Both the position numbers and the translations under genes were made by a program. From BQJD01 sp964350265 (GTDB lineage Bacteria; Pseudomonadota; Gammaproteobacteria; Arenicellales; CAJQKF01), in the NCBI GenBank assembly GCA_964350265.1, contig CAYGJZ010000006.1, forward strand, positions 22,802 to 86,801: 64,000 bases of DNA, written 5' to 3'. Position 1 is the first letter of the stretch. Every line of letters starts with the position of its first letter. Positions 54,551 to 62,357 of this stretch are shown piece after piece. The notes beneath the pieces were generated by a model, which searched no databases, was not told where the DNA came from, and saw only the letters and a program-made list of their open reading frames with translations.

Positions 54551-56092
54551 TCAGGGTCCGCTGATGGTCACGGTGGCGAAGGCGTTGCCCTGGCCGCCGG
54601 CGTCTTCCACCGACACGCTGATGGTGCGCGAGGCCGTTCCCGCGGCCAGGTCCAGGGTCACCGAGTTGATGGCCAGGCGGTAGCGCTCGGCGGTGGAGAT
54701 GCCGAAGAAGCTGACCGAGTCGTCGTCGGCGCTGACGTCGATCTCCGCCGGCCGCAGGCCGTCGTCGACCACCAGGGCATCACCCGGCTGCGGGTCTTCC
54801 AGGATGATGGTGGCACGAAGGATGTTGTCGCCTTCCTCGTCGGTGATCGAAAGGTCGGTGTCGTTGATCGGGACGCCGGCGCTGGCCTCGGCCACCGCGA
54901 TGGTGAAGTTGCTGCCGCTGACCGTGCTGTCATCGGCATCGAGATCCAGCGATGGCGGCTGGTTGACGACGTCGCCGCCACCATTGCCGTCGTCGCCGTC
55001 ACCGTCGTCCCCGCCACCGTCGGTGCCGGCGTCGATGCGGCTGCCGTCGGTGGTCTCCTCGTCGCAGCCGGCGTAGTTGACCGTCGGTATCGCGTCGGTA
55101 CTGCCGTCGTCGTCGCTGTCACCGTCGTCATTGTCCGCTTCATCACCATCGCCGCCCGCCCCGTCGCCGTCGTTGCCGTCGGTGGTGGGCACCGACAGCG
55201 GCTGGTTGCCGGACACGCTGAAGCGCAGGCTGTCGGACACCGCGTGGAAGCCGTCGTTGACGAACAGCGTGGCGGTGTAGTCGCCGTCGGCAAGGTCGGC
55301 GACGCACGGGTACTCGCCCACCCGTACCTGCTCCTCGCCGTCGATCTGCCAGCGGTAGTCGAGCGGCAGTGGCCCCCCGTCCGGGTCGAAGGACGACGAG
55401 CCGTCCAGCCGCAGCACGTCGCGGCGGGTGCGGGACAGCCCGGCCACCGCTTGCGGACGGCTGGTGAACAGCGGCGCCTCGCCGCGCTCGAAGCGGATCA
55501 CCTGGTCGATCAGGGTGAAGGGCTGGATGCCGCCGGTATTGGTGTTCTGGCGGAACTGGATGCGTATCGACTGGTCGAGGAAGCGACGGGTGTCGAAGTA
55601 GTGCACGTAGAAGCGACCGTCGCGGGGTTCGCCGGGGCAGCCCTCGCGCAGGCGCACCACGCTGGTCTGGAAGGGCTGGGCGGTGAGCACCGCGCCGTCC
55701 TCGGTAAGGATGCGAACCTCGAACGCCACCGGACGCACCACGCGCTTGCCGTCGCGGGTGCCGGTCAGGCTGGCGAAGACGATGCCGTCGCCGGCGACGA
55801 AGGGATCGGAGGTGAGGATGCCCACCGAGCTGCGGCGACCGCTTTCCCCGGAGCGCAGCAATGCCGCGTGGCGGCCGAACAGGCTGATGCGGGTGGTGTC
55901 TTCGGCGGAGAAGCATTCCCCGGCGGTGACCACGTCCACCTGGCCGTCGCGGCTGCCCTGCGCCTCCCAGCCGATCAGTGAGCCGGCTTCGAAGTCGCCG
56001 TTCGGCAGCAGGCCGGCGGCCGTCGCCGGACCGGCGACCAGGCCGGCCAGCGCACATGCCCGCGCAATCCGTCGCTTCAATCCGCACGCCAT
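54551..56092 (-). CDS. Secreted protein with PKD-like domain and Asp/Gly-rich low-complexity linker
   Basis: 513-aa exported protein of unknown function. A signal peptide (ACALAGLVAGPATA) is followed by an N-terminal beta-rich region of the type LLPNGDFEAGSLIGWEAQG, as in carbohydrate-binding or DUF642-like domains. A PKD-like domain LRLDGSSSFDPDGGPLPLDY lies near residue 225. A very acidic Asp/Gly-rich linker covers about residues 308-375. The C-terminal beta-sandwich region ends ISVSVEDAGGQGN. The linker resembles calcium-binding spacers of surface proteins. A perfect 14-bp palindrome lies 27 bp upstream. Confidence 0.75.
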   Translation of the reverse strand: MACGLKRRIARACALAGLVAGPATAAGLLPNGDFEAGSLIGWEAQGSRDGQVDVVTAGECFSAEDTTRISLFGRHAALLRSGESGRRSSVGILTSDPFVAGDGIVFASLTGTRDGKRVVRPVAFEVRILTEDGAVLTAQPFQTSVVRLREGCPGEPRDGRFYVHYFDTRRFLDQSIRIQFRQNTNTGGIQPFTLIDQVIRFERGEAPLFTSRPQAVAGLSRTRRDVLRLDGSSSFDPDGGPLPLDYRWQIDGEEQVRVGEYPCVADLADGDYTATLFVNDGFHAVSDSLRFSVSGNQPLSVPTTDGNDGDGAGGDGDEADNDDGDSDDDGSTDAIPTVNYAGCDEETTDGSRIDAGTDGGGDDGDGDDGNGGGDVVNQPPSLDLDADDSTVSGSNFTIAVAEASAGVPINDTDLSITDEEGDNILRATIILEDPQPGDALVVDDGLRPAEIDVSADDDSVSFFGISTAERYRLAINSVTLDLAAGTASRTISVSVEDAGGQGNAFATVTISGP

Positions 56093-56385
56093 TGATCGCT
56101 GTACCTGCTTTCTTCCTGGAATGCCGGCATTCTATCCAATTTGCCGGTGGAACACAGCCGAGCCGCGCATCCCCGGGTGGCGGGTGAACGCTCGGCAACC
56201 GCGGCGGGCCGGCGGGCAGTGGTACACTCGGGCCATCCGCCCCGGATACCGCCAGCGTGCGCAGTGCCGGGCGCGAACCCGGCGCCTGGCACTGCCCGGC
56301 GAAACGGGGTTTCCGGCCGGTGCGTCCGCGTGGACATGCGCATCCGCACCGGCCCGTCCACCATACACCACGACCGGAACACTTC
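56093..56385. other. Divergent intergenic region between the Asp-rich protein and FKBP genes
   Basis: 293 bp with no credible gene. It contains the GAATGCCGGCATTC palindrome (56119-56132). A possible plus-strand -10 TACACT lies at 56223-56228, without a good -35. Confidence 0.5.
56119..56132. promoter_or_regulatory. 14-bp palindrome overlapping a possible minus-strand -10
   Basis: GAATGCCGGCATTC is perfectly self-complementary. Read on the minus strand, TAGAAT overlaps its edge, 27-40 bp upstream of the Asp-rich protein start, so a repressor bound here could block that promoter. Confidence 0.35.
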
Positions 56386-57078
56386 ATGAAATTCATCAAA
56401 CGCGCAGTCGCGGGACTTTGCCTGCTCGCTGTTCTCCCGGCGGCGGTCGCCGACGAAGCGGCGCTGGACAGCGAACATCAGAAGTTCAGCTATGCCATGG
56501 GCTACAGCATCGGCAACCAGGTGCTGCAGCAGTTCAGCGGCGAGCAGATCGACATCGATGCCGCGGCCTTCGCCCGCGCCATTCGCGATGCCCTCGACAG
56601 CGCCGAGCCGGCACTGACCACCGAGGAAATGCAGGCGGTGATCATGGCCCGTCGCGAGCAGGAGATGTCGGCCGCGCGTGAGCTGGCAGAGAAGAACCAG
56701 GCCGAGGGCGAAGCCTTCCTGGCCGAGAACGGCGCCCGCGACGGTGTCACCACCACCGACAGCGGCCTGCAGTACGAGGTGATCGAGGCCGGCGAAGGCG
56801 CCAGCCCGACGGTGGACGACACCGTGGTGGTGCATTACCGCGGCACCCTGATCGACGGCACCGAGTTCGACAGTTCCTATGCCCGCGGCAACCCGGCGGA
56901 GTTTCCGCTCAACGGCATCGTGCCTGGCTGGCAGGAGGCATTGCAGCTGATGAGCGTGGGCGACAAGTGGAAGGTCTTCCTGCCGGCCGCGCTCGGCTAC
57001 GGCGAGCGTGGCGCCGGCAGCCGCATCGGTCCCAATGCCGCCCTGGTGTTCGAGATCGAGCTGCTGGAGATCAAGTAA
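56386..57078 (+). CDS. FKBP-type peptidyl-prolyl cis-trans isomerase, periplasmic (FklB/FkpA/Mip-like)
   Basis: 230-aa exported isomerase and chaperone. Signal peptide MKFIKRAVAGLCLLAVLPAAVA; N-terminal helical dimerisation domain (EHQKFSYAMGYSIGNQVLQQ); C-terminal FKBP domain with VVHYRGTLIDGTEFDSSY, GIVPGWQEALQLM and LGYGERGAGSRIGPNAALVFEIEL (active-site aromatic residues present). ATG chosen at 56386; an upstream frame only adds an arginine-rich shadow. It assists folding of envelope proteins. Confidence 0.93.
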   Translation: MKFIKRAVAGLCLLAVLPAAVADEAALDSEHQKFSYAMGYSIGNQVLQQFSGEQIDIDAAAFARAIRDALDSAEPALTTEEMQAVIMARREQEMSAARELAEKNQAEGEAFLAENGARDGVTTTDSGLQYEVIEAGEGASPTVDDTVVVHYRGTLIDGTEFDSSYARGNPAEFPLNGIVPGWQEALQLMSVGDKWKVFLPAALGYGERGAGSRIGPNAALVFEIELLEIK

Positions 57079-57146
57079 CGTGATCATCCCCGTGCCGTCG
57101 TCCGCCGGGCGACGGCACGGGCAACCCCTGCCACGGCGCGAGCGCC

Positions 57147-58001
57147 TTGTCCTCTCCCGTCTTCCTGGTTCTCCTGGTCCTGCTCGCGGCGGCACTGCAC
57201 GCCACCTGGAACGCGCTGGTGCGCGCCAGCGGCGAGCGCCTCACCGTGCTGGCCTGCGTCAACTTCACCGGCGTCGTCGTCGGCGGCTTGCTGCTGGCCT
57301 TCCTGCCCCTGCCGCACGCCGAGTCCTGGCCCTACCTGCTGGCCTCGGCCTTCCTCCATTCCGGCTACTACTTCTACCTGCTGCGAGCCTATGACCGCGG
57401 AGAGCTGATCCAGGTCTACCCGCTGGCGCGGGGGACCGCGCCACTGCTGATCAGCATCGGCGGGGCGGTGTTCGCCGGGGAACTGCTCGGACCGGTCTCC
57501 AGCCTCGGCGTGGTGATTGCCTCGGTGGGCATCATCAGCCTGTCCTTCGAACGCGGACCGCCCTGGCGGGGCGGCAACGGCGCGGTGGCGCCGGCACTGG
57601 TGACGAGCCTGTGGATCGCCGCCTACTCCATCACCGACGGACTCGGCGGGCGCGCCTCGGGCAACGTGCTCAGCTACCTGTGCTGGCTGTCCTTCATCGA
57701 CGGCTGGCCGCTGGCCATCTACGCCCTGGCGCAGCGACGTGCGCTGGTCTTTTCCTACCTGGCGGTGCACTGGCGCTACTGCGTGGCCGGCGGGCTGTGC
57801 TCCATGACCGCCTATGGCCTGGTCATCTATGCCATGAGTCTCGGCGCCATGGGCGTGGTCTCGGCGCTGCGGGAAACTAGCGTCATCATGGCCGCGCTGA
57901 TCGGCGTGTACTACCTGAAGGAACGGCTGACCCGGGTCCGCCTGGCCGCGGTGGTCCTGGTCGCGGTCGGCGTGATCACCATGCAACTCGGCCAGTTCTA
58001 G
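57147..58001 (+). CDS. EamA-family (DMT superfamily) transporter
   Basis: 284-aa inner membrane protein with about ten helices in two EamA repeats; the first begins MSSPVFLVLLVLLAAALHATWNAL and the second ends VYYLKERLTRVRLAAVV. Start is a TTG at 57147. The typical DMT sequence YLLRAYDRGELIQVYPLARG is present. Substrate unknown; members export amino acids, metabolites or drugs. It is convergent with the GntR regulator (33 bp between), so any link to the sulfolactate genes is by neighbourhood only. Confidence 0.88.
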   Translation: MSSPVFLVLLVLLAAALHATWNALVRASGERLTVLACVNFTGVVVGGLLLAFLPLPHAESWPYLLASAFLHSGYYFYLLRAYDRGELIQVYPLARGTAPLLISIGGAVFAGELLGPVSSLGVVIASVGIISLSFERGPPWRGGNGAVAPALVTSLWIAAYSITDGLGGRASGNVLSYLCWLSFIDGWPLAIYALAQRRALVFSYLAVHWRYCVAGGLCSMTAYGLVIYAMSLGAMGVVSALRETSVIMAALIGVYYLKERLTRVRLAAVVLVAVGVITMQLGQF

Positions 58002-58034
58002 CCGAATCACGGTATCGACGTCGCGGTGCCGGGC

Positions 58035-58757
58035 TTACGTCAGCGAGCTGGCGTAGTGATGGTGGCGGGTGTCGCAGAAACTCACGCGCAGCTCCACCGG
58101 GGTGTCGTCCAGGGTGTAGGCGACGCGTTCGATGCGCAGAAGCGGAGTACCGGCCTCGATGCCGAGCAGGCGGGCCACGCGGACGCTGGCCGCCATCGCC
58201 TTCAACCGTTCGTCGGCGCGGTGGATGGAGACCCGGTGGACACGCTGGTACCACTCGTAGAGCGTGTTCGGCACGGCCCCGGCCTGCAGGCTGTCCAGTG
58301 CCGCGAACATGGATGCCGGCACGCTGACGGTCTCCACCAGCACCGCCGCTTCGGCCAGGTGCCGCACGCGCTCGATGCGAAACACCGCGTCTCCCGGTGA
58401 CAGTGCCAGTGCGCGAGCCTCGTCGCGGCTCGCGCCGCGTCGGCGGTTGGACAGCGTGCGGCTCTGCGGCAGTACCCGTTCCCCGCCGTCGGATACCACG
58501 TGGAAGAAATGGAACAGGGCACGCCGGCGATCGTGGGAGGCGACGTAGGTGCCCTTGCCCTGGCGTCGCACCAGCACGTTCGCCGACACCAGTTCGCCGA
58601 TGGCCTTGCGCACGGTGCCCTGGCTGACTGCCAGTTCACGGGCCAGTTGCATTTCCGAGGCAATGGCCTCGCCGGGCCGCCATTCGCCGCTGTGTATGCG
58701 TTCGATGACCCGGTCGCGTACCTGGATGTACAACGGGTCGCCGCCCTCGATGGTCAT
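58035..58757 (-). CDS. GntR-family regulator with UTRA domain, divergent to the sulfolactate operon
   Basis: 240-aa HutC-subfamily regulator. The N-terminal winged helix-turn-helix spans residues ~8-75 (PLYIQVRDRVIERIHSGEW, LAVSQGTVRKAIGELVSANVL, RRQGKGTYVAS). The C-terminal UTRA ligand-binding domain runs from ~90 to the end (FRIERVRHLAEAAVLVETVSV, LLRIERVAYTLDDTPVE). Start chosen at 58757 (MTIEGGDPLYIQ); an upstream ATG adds 22 unconserved residues. It lies head to head with suyAB-slcC-comC and is the obvious candidate to bind the 34-bp palindrome. Ligand probably sulfolactate or sulfopyruvate; that is inference. Confidence 0.9.
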   Translation of the reverse strand: MTIEGGDPLYIQVRDRVIERIHSGEWRPGEAIASEMQLARELAVSQGTVRKAIGELVSANVLVRRQGKGTYVASHDRRRALFHFFHVVSDGGERVLPQSRTLSNRRRGASRDEARALALSPGDAVFRIERVRHLAEAAVLVETVSVPASMFAALDSLQAGAVPNTLYEWYQRVHRVSIHRADERLKAMAASVRVARLLGIEAGTPLLRIERVAYTLDDTPVELRVSFCDTRHHHYASSLT

Positions 58758-58859
58758 CGCCTCGATTCCTCTGCTCGCCGGCCGAACGCCGGTTGGTTGC
58801 GTGGCGACACCAACTGTTGCCACGGCGCGAGAGTAGCACGGATCGCACGTGGAGTCATG

Positions 58860-58893
58860 ACTCAGTCAACTCTTATATAAGAGTTGACTGAGT
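58860..58893. promoter_or_regulatory. 34-bp perfect palindrome, probable operator of the GntR regulator
   Basis: Left arm (58860-58876) ACTCAGTCAACTCTTAT is the exact reverse complement of the right arm (58877-58893). It lies in the regulator-suyA divergent region, ends 3 bp before the -35 of the suy promoter, and is far longer than chance palindromes. The half site AGTCAACTC is repeated inverted around an AT-rich core, CTTATATAAG. Confidence 0.75.
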
Positions 58894-58896
58894 TTG

Positions 58897-58925
58897 TTGA
58901 CAGTGGGCGAATCCGGGCCTATAGT
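58897..58925 (+). promoter_or_regulatory. Sigma-70 promoter of the suyAB-slcC-comC operon
   Basis: TTGACA (58897-58902), 17-bp spacer, TATAGT (58920-58925). This is a near-consensus promoter, the best in the window. The palindrome directly upstream would let a bound regulator control RNA polymerase access. Transcription should start near 58932, about 50 bp before suyA, whose ribosome binding site is AGGAG at 58972-58976. Confidence 0.75.
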
Positions 58926-58983
58926 CCGCCTTTTCCCCGGACGGGTCGCGCATGGCCCGTCACATCCCACCAGGAGACAGACA

Positions 58984-59265
58984 ATGATTCATTTCGTGGT
59001 GCACGACGAGCATGACTCCGTAGGGGTCGTCGTCGTCGAGGGCGTGAACGCCGGTGACGACCTGACCGGCTGGATCATGGACCAGGACAAGGAGATCAAC
59101 TTCCGCGCTGCCAGCGATATCCCCATTGGCCACAAGCTTGCCATCGCTCCGCTGCGGTCGGGCGACACGGTGATCAAGTACGGCGTGGATATCGGTCGCG
59201 TGGTCGAGGATATCGGCGTCGGTGAGCACGCGCACGTGCACAACATCAAGACCAAGCGCTGGTAG
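58984..59265 (+). CDS. suyA: Sulfolactate sulfo-lyase small subunit (UxaA N-terminal/SAF domain)
   Basis: 93-aa SAF-domain protein, the small subunit of UxaA-family lyases. It begins MIHFVVHDEHDSVGVVVVEG and contains IPIGHKLAIAPLRSGDTVIKYG, the SAF signature. In sugar-acid dehydratases this domain is fused to or separate from the large subunit; here it is separate, as in (2R)-sulfolactate sulfo-lyase SuyAB. AGGAG precedes the ATG. The assignment to sulfolactate rather than altronate or galactarate rests on the two downstream sulfolactate dehydrogenase genes. Confidence 0.85.
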   Translation: MIHFVVHDEHDSVGVVVVEGVNAGDDLTGWIMDQDKEINFRAASDIPIGHKLAIAPLRSGDTVIKYGVDIGRVVEDIGVGEHAHVHNIKTKRW

Positions 59266-59303
59266 CGCGGTCGAGCCCCGTCCCGAATCCTTAGGAGAAC
59301 ACC

Positions 59304-60356
59304 ATGACCATCGATCTCGATAATGCCAGCTTTCTCGGCTACCGCCGCGAGAATGGCCGCGTCGGCGTGCGCAACCACGTCATCATCCTGCCCGTGGACG
59401 ACCTGTCCAATGCTGCCTGCGAAGCGGTGGCCAACAACATCAAGGGGGCCATGGCCATCCCCCATCCCTATGGCCGGCTGCAGTTCGGCGAAGATCTCGA
59501 GCTGCACTTCCGCACCCTGATCGGCACCGGCTGCAATCCCAACGTGGCCGCGGTCGTGGTCATCGGCATCGAGGAAGGCTGGACCAAGCGCATCGTCGAC
59601 GGCATCGCCGCCACCGGCAAGCCGGTGACCGGCTATGGCATCGAGCTGCACGGTGACCACGAAACCATCATGCGTGCCTCGCGCACCGCGCGTGAGTACG
59701 TGCAATGGGCCTCGGAGCTGCAGCGCGAGCCGGCACCGTTGTCCGAACTGTGGGTGTCGACCAAGTGCGGCGAGTCGGACACCACCTCCGGTTGCGGCGC
59801 CAATCCCACCGTGGGCAACGCCTTCGACAAGATGTACGACAAGGGTGTCACCCTGCTGTTCGGCGAGACCTCGGAGATTACNNNNNNNNNNNNNNNNNNN
59901 NNNNNNNNNNNNNNNNNNNNNNNNNNNNNNNNNNNNNNNNNNNNNNNNNNNNNNNNNNNNNNNNNNNNNNNNNNNNNNNNNGTGCTGGACAAGGCCGAGG
60001 CACCCACCGGCCCGGGTCTGTGGTTCATGGATTCGTCCAGTGCGGCAGCGGAAATGGTCACCCTGTGCGCGGCCTCGGGCTACGTGGTGCATTTCTTCCC
60101 CACCGGCCAGGGCAACATCATCGGCAACCCGGTGCTGCCGGTGATCAAGCTGTGCGCCAACCCGCGCACGGTGCGCACCATGGGCGAGCACGTGGACGTC
60201 GACGTTTCCGGCCTGCTGCGCAAGGAAATGACGCCGGACGAAGCCGGTGACGCGCTGCTGGACATGATGATGCGGACTGCCAACGGTCGATTGACCGCCT
60301 CCGAGGCGCTCGGTCACCGGGAGTTCGTGCTCACCAGGCTGTACGAAAGCGCCTGA
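59304..60356 (+). CDS. suyB: Sulfolactate sulfo-lyase large subunit, incomplete because of an N gap
   Basis: UxaA-family large subunit, converting (R)-3-sulfolactate to pyruvate and sulfite in the cytoplasm with an Fe-S or metal centre. Left part: GYRRENGRVGVRNHVIILPV, YGRLQFGEDLELHFRTLIGT, WVSTKCGESDTTSGCGANP (cysteine cluster of the family). Right part: PTGQGNIIGNPVLPVIKLC. About 317 residues are visible against ~390 in relatives, so roughly 70 residues lie in the 100-N gap. A TTAGGAG precedes the ATG. Altronate/galactarate dehydratase is the alternative, but gene context strongly favours SuyB. Confidence 0.83.
   Translation: MTIDLDNASFLGYRRENGRVGVRNHVIILPVDDLSNAACEAVANNIKGAMAIPHPYGRLQFGEDLELHFRTLIGTGCNPNVAAVVVIGIEEGWTKRIVDGIAATGKPVTGYGIELHGDHETIMRASRTAREYVQWASELQREPAPLSELWVSTKCGESDTTSGCGANPTVGNAFDKMYDKGVTLLFGETSEIXXXXXXXXXXXXXXXXXXXXXXXXXXXXXXXXXXVLDKAEAPTGPGLWFMDSSSAAAEMVTLCAASGYVVHFFPTGQGNIIGNPVLPVIKLCANPRTVRTMGEHVDVDVSGLLRKEMTPDEAGDALLDMMMRTANGRLTASEALGHREFVLTRLYESA
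59882..59981. other. Assembly gap (100 N)
   Basis: Run of exactly 100 N in suyB; flanks do not overlap. The frame is preserved by chance and the true gap is probably about 200 bp or more. Confidence 0.95.
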
Positions 60357-60384
60357 CGACACCCACCCACGCCCGGAGCATCGC

Positions 60385-61320
60385 ATGGCGGATATCGTGA
60401 TCAGCGAGTTCATGGATGAAGCGGCGGTCGTCTCGCTGCGGGACGACTACGATGTCCACTATGATCCGGGCCTGGTGGACAATGTCGATGCCCTGGCCGC
60501 GGCGCTGGCCGGGGCGCGCGGCTGGATCGTGCGCAACCGCACCCAGGTGCGCGGCCCGTTGCTGCAGGCGGCTGCCGCGGTCGAGGTCATCGGTCGCCTC
60601 GGCGTCGGCCTCGACAACATCGACCTGGCTGCCTGCGAACAGCGCGGCATTGTCGTCTGTCCGGCCACCGGGGCCAACGATACCGCGGTGGCCGAGCATG
60701 TCATCAGCGCCGCGCTGTTGCTGCGCCGGCCGGCATTGCGTGACACCACCTCGGTGGCGGCCGGGTCGTGGCCCCGCCAGGCAGCCATTGGCCGGGAGAT
60801 CTCCGGTGCCGTGCTGGGACTGGTCGGCTACGGCGCCATTGCCCGGGAGACTGCCCGTCGCGCCCAGGCACTGGGCATGACGGTGCGTGCCTTCGATCCC
60901 CTGCTGGATGCCGATGCCCCGCTCGACGGCGTACTTCGCGACGCCCGCCTTGACGACTTGCTGGCGGCCGCCGACGTGGTCAGCCTGCACGTGCCGCTGA
61001 CCCCGCAGACCCGCAACCTGCTCGATGCCGAGGCGATGTCGAGGATGCGGCCCGACGCGGTGCTGGTGAACACGGCCCGTGGCCACGTGGTCGACGAGGA
61101 GGCGCTGGTCGAGGCACTGCGCGCGGGTCGCCTGGGCGGCGCCGCCATCGACGTCTTCGCCGAGGAACCGGTCAGCACGGCGGGCGGCGCACGCTTCGAC
61201 GGCGTTCCGAACCTCCTGCTGACCCCGCACATCGCCGGGGTGACGGAGGAATCCAACGTGCGTGTCAGCCGGGTCACCGCCGACAACGTCCGCCGCGTAC
61301 TGACCCGGCAAACATCATGA
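60385..61320 (+). CDS. slcC: (S)-sulfolactate dehydrogenase-like D-2-hydroxyacid dehydrogenase
   Basis: 311-aa NAD-dependent dehydrogenase of the SerA-like family. The start MADIVISEFMDEAAV is characteristic of (S)-sulfolactate dehydrogenase SlcC. Further motifs: GRLGVGLDNIDLAACEQRG, nucleotide-binding GLVGYGAIARETARRAQ (near residue 155), LHVPLTPQTRN, VNTARGHVVDEEALVEAL (catalytic Arg) and TPHIAGVTEESN (catalytic His). It would oxidise (S)-sulfolactate to sulfopyruvate. ATG is preceded by CGGAG. Its stop overlaps the comC start. Confidence 0.85.
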   Translation: MADIVISEFMDEAAVVSLRDDYDVHYDPGLVDNVDALAAALAGARGWIVRNRTQVRGPLLQAAAAVEVIGRLGVGLDNIDLAACEQRGIVVCPATGANDTAVAEHVISAALLLRRPALRDTTSVAAGSWPRQAAIGREISGAVLGLVGYGAIARETARRAQALGMTVRAFDPLLDADAPLDGVLRDARLDDLLAAADVVSLHVPLTPQTRNLLDAEAMSRMRPDAVLVNTARGHVVDEEALVEALRAGRLGGAAIDVFAEEPVSTAGGARFDGVPNLLLTPHIAGVTEESNVRVSRVTADNVRRVLTRQTS

Positions 61321-62336
61321 GCGAGTCGAAGATCCTGACGCCGGACGAGGCCAGGGCGCTGGTGCGCGGCGTACTCGAGCGCCACGATACCTCCCCCGTC
61401 AATGCCGCCAGTGTCGCCGAGGCGCTGGTCAGTGCCGAGATCGACGGCCAGAAGGGCCACGGCCTGTCACGCCTGCCTTCCTATGCCGCGCAGTCGGCGT
61501 CGGGCAAGGTCGATGGCCACGCGGTGCCGAGCCTGGTGGCGGAGCAGCCGGCGGCGCTGCGCATCGATGCCGGCGGCGGTTTCGCCTTTCCGGCGCTGGA
61601 TTTCGCCATTGAAGAACTGTCGCGACGCGCTGCCGGGCAGGGCATCGTGGTCGCCGGCGTCTGCCGCTCGCACCACTTCGGCCAGGCTGGCTACCATGTC
61701 GAACGGCTTGCCGGTCGCGGCCTGGTGGCCCTGGCGCTGGGCAACAGTCCCCGTGCCATCGCGCCGTGGGGCGGCCGGGACGGCGTGTTCGGCACCAACC
61801 CGATCGCCTTCGCGGCGCCAAGGGCCCACGCCGAGCCGCTGGTCATCGACCTGTCCCTGAGCAAGGTGGCGCGTGGCAAGATCATGCTGGCCGCCGAGGC
61901 CGGCGAGCCGATTCCCGACGACTGGGCGCTGGATGCCGAAGGCCGGCCGACCACCGACGCCCGCGCCGCGCTGGGTGGCACCATGCTGCCCATGGGCGAT
62001 GCCAAGGGCGCCGCGCTGGTGATGATGGTGGAAGTGCTGGCGGCGGCGCTGACCGGTGCCCGTTTCGGCTTCGAGGCGAGTTCCTTTTTCGACGCCGAGG
62101 GTGAGCCGCCAGGGGTGGGGCAACTGCTGATGGCCATCGATCCGGGCAGCCTGTCCGGTGGCGCCTTCGCCGACCGGCTGGAGGCATTGCTCGCCGCCGT
62201 CGAATCCCAGCCGGGCGTCCGCCTGCCTGGCAGTCGCCGGCTCGAGGCGCGTGCGCGGGCGGCCAGCCATGGCCTGCCGGTTGCCGACGCCCTCTACCAG
62301 CGCATCCGTGCGCTGGCCAGCACCGGCGCCGACTAG
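61317..62336 (+). CDS. comC: (R)-sulfolactate dehydrogenase-like Ldh2/malate dehydrogenase family enzyme
   Basis: 339-aa NAD(P)-dependent oxidoreductase of the Ldh2/MDH2-like family, which includes ComC of coenzyme M synthesis and sulfolactate pathways. Motifs: SAEIDGQKGHGLSRLPSYA, SHHFGQAGYHVERLA, GNSPRAIAPWGGRDGVFGTNP, DLSLSKVARGKI and MGDAKGAALVMMVEVLAAAL. With SlcC it would isomerise (S)- to (R)-sulfolactate through sulfopyruvate so that SuyAB can cleave it. The ATG overlaps the slcC stop (ATGA). It is the last gene of the operon; a short hairpin follows and overlaps the end of convergent livF. Confidence 0.85.
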   Translation: MSESKILTPDEARALVRGVLERHDTSPVNAASVAEALVSAEIDGQKGHGLSRLPSYAAQSASGKVDGHAVPSLVAEQPAALRIDAGGGFAFPALDFAIEELSRRAAGQGIVVAGVCRSHHFGQAGYHVERLAGRGLVALALGNSPRAIAPWGGRDGVFGTNPIAFAAPRAHAEPLVIDLSLSKVARGKIMLAAEAGEPIPDDWALDAEGRPTTDARAALGGTMLPMGDAKGAALVMMVEVLAAALTGARFGFEASSFFDAEGEPPGVGQLLMAIDPGSLSGGAFADRLEALLAAVESQPGVRLPGSRRLEARARAASHGLPVADALYQRIRALASTGAD

Positions 62337-62338
62337 TC

Positions 62339-62357
62339 CGGCGGCAATCAGCCGCCG
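62339..62357. terminator. Short hairpin between convergent comC and livF
   Basis: CGGCGGC, loop AATCA, GCCGCCG, overlapping the last codons of livF. There is no T-tract in either direction, so it is a weak bidirectional end at best. Confidence 0.3.

Noticed and set aside
53762..55981. 739-codon plus-strand open frame covering the hydroxylase and Asp-rich genes
   Set aside because: Spans two convincing minus-strand genes, and its sequence is Val/Ala/Gly/His shadow. The Asp-rich gene has a signal peptide and domains in the chosen frame.
59881..59982. suyB as a pseudogene or two genes
   Set aside because: The interruption is a scaffold gap of exactly 100 N; both sides belong to one UxaA-type protein in the same frame.
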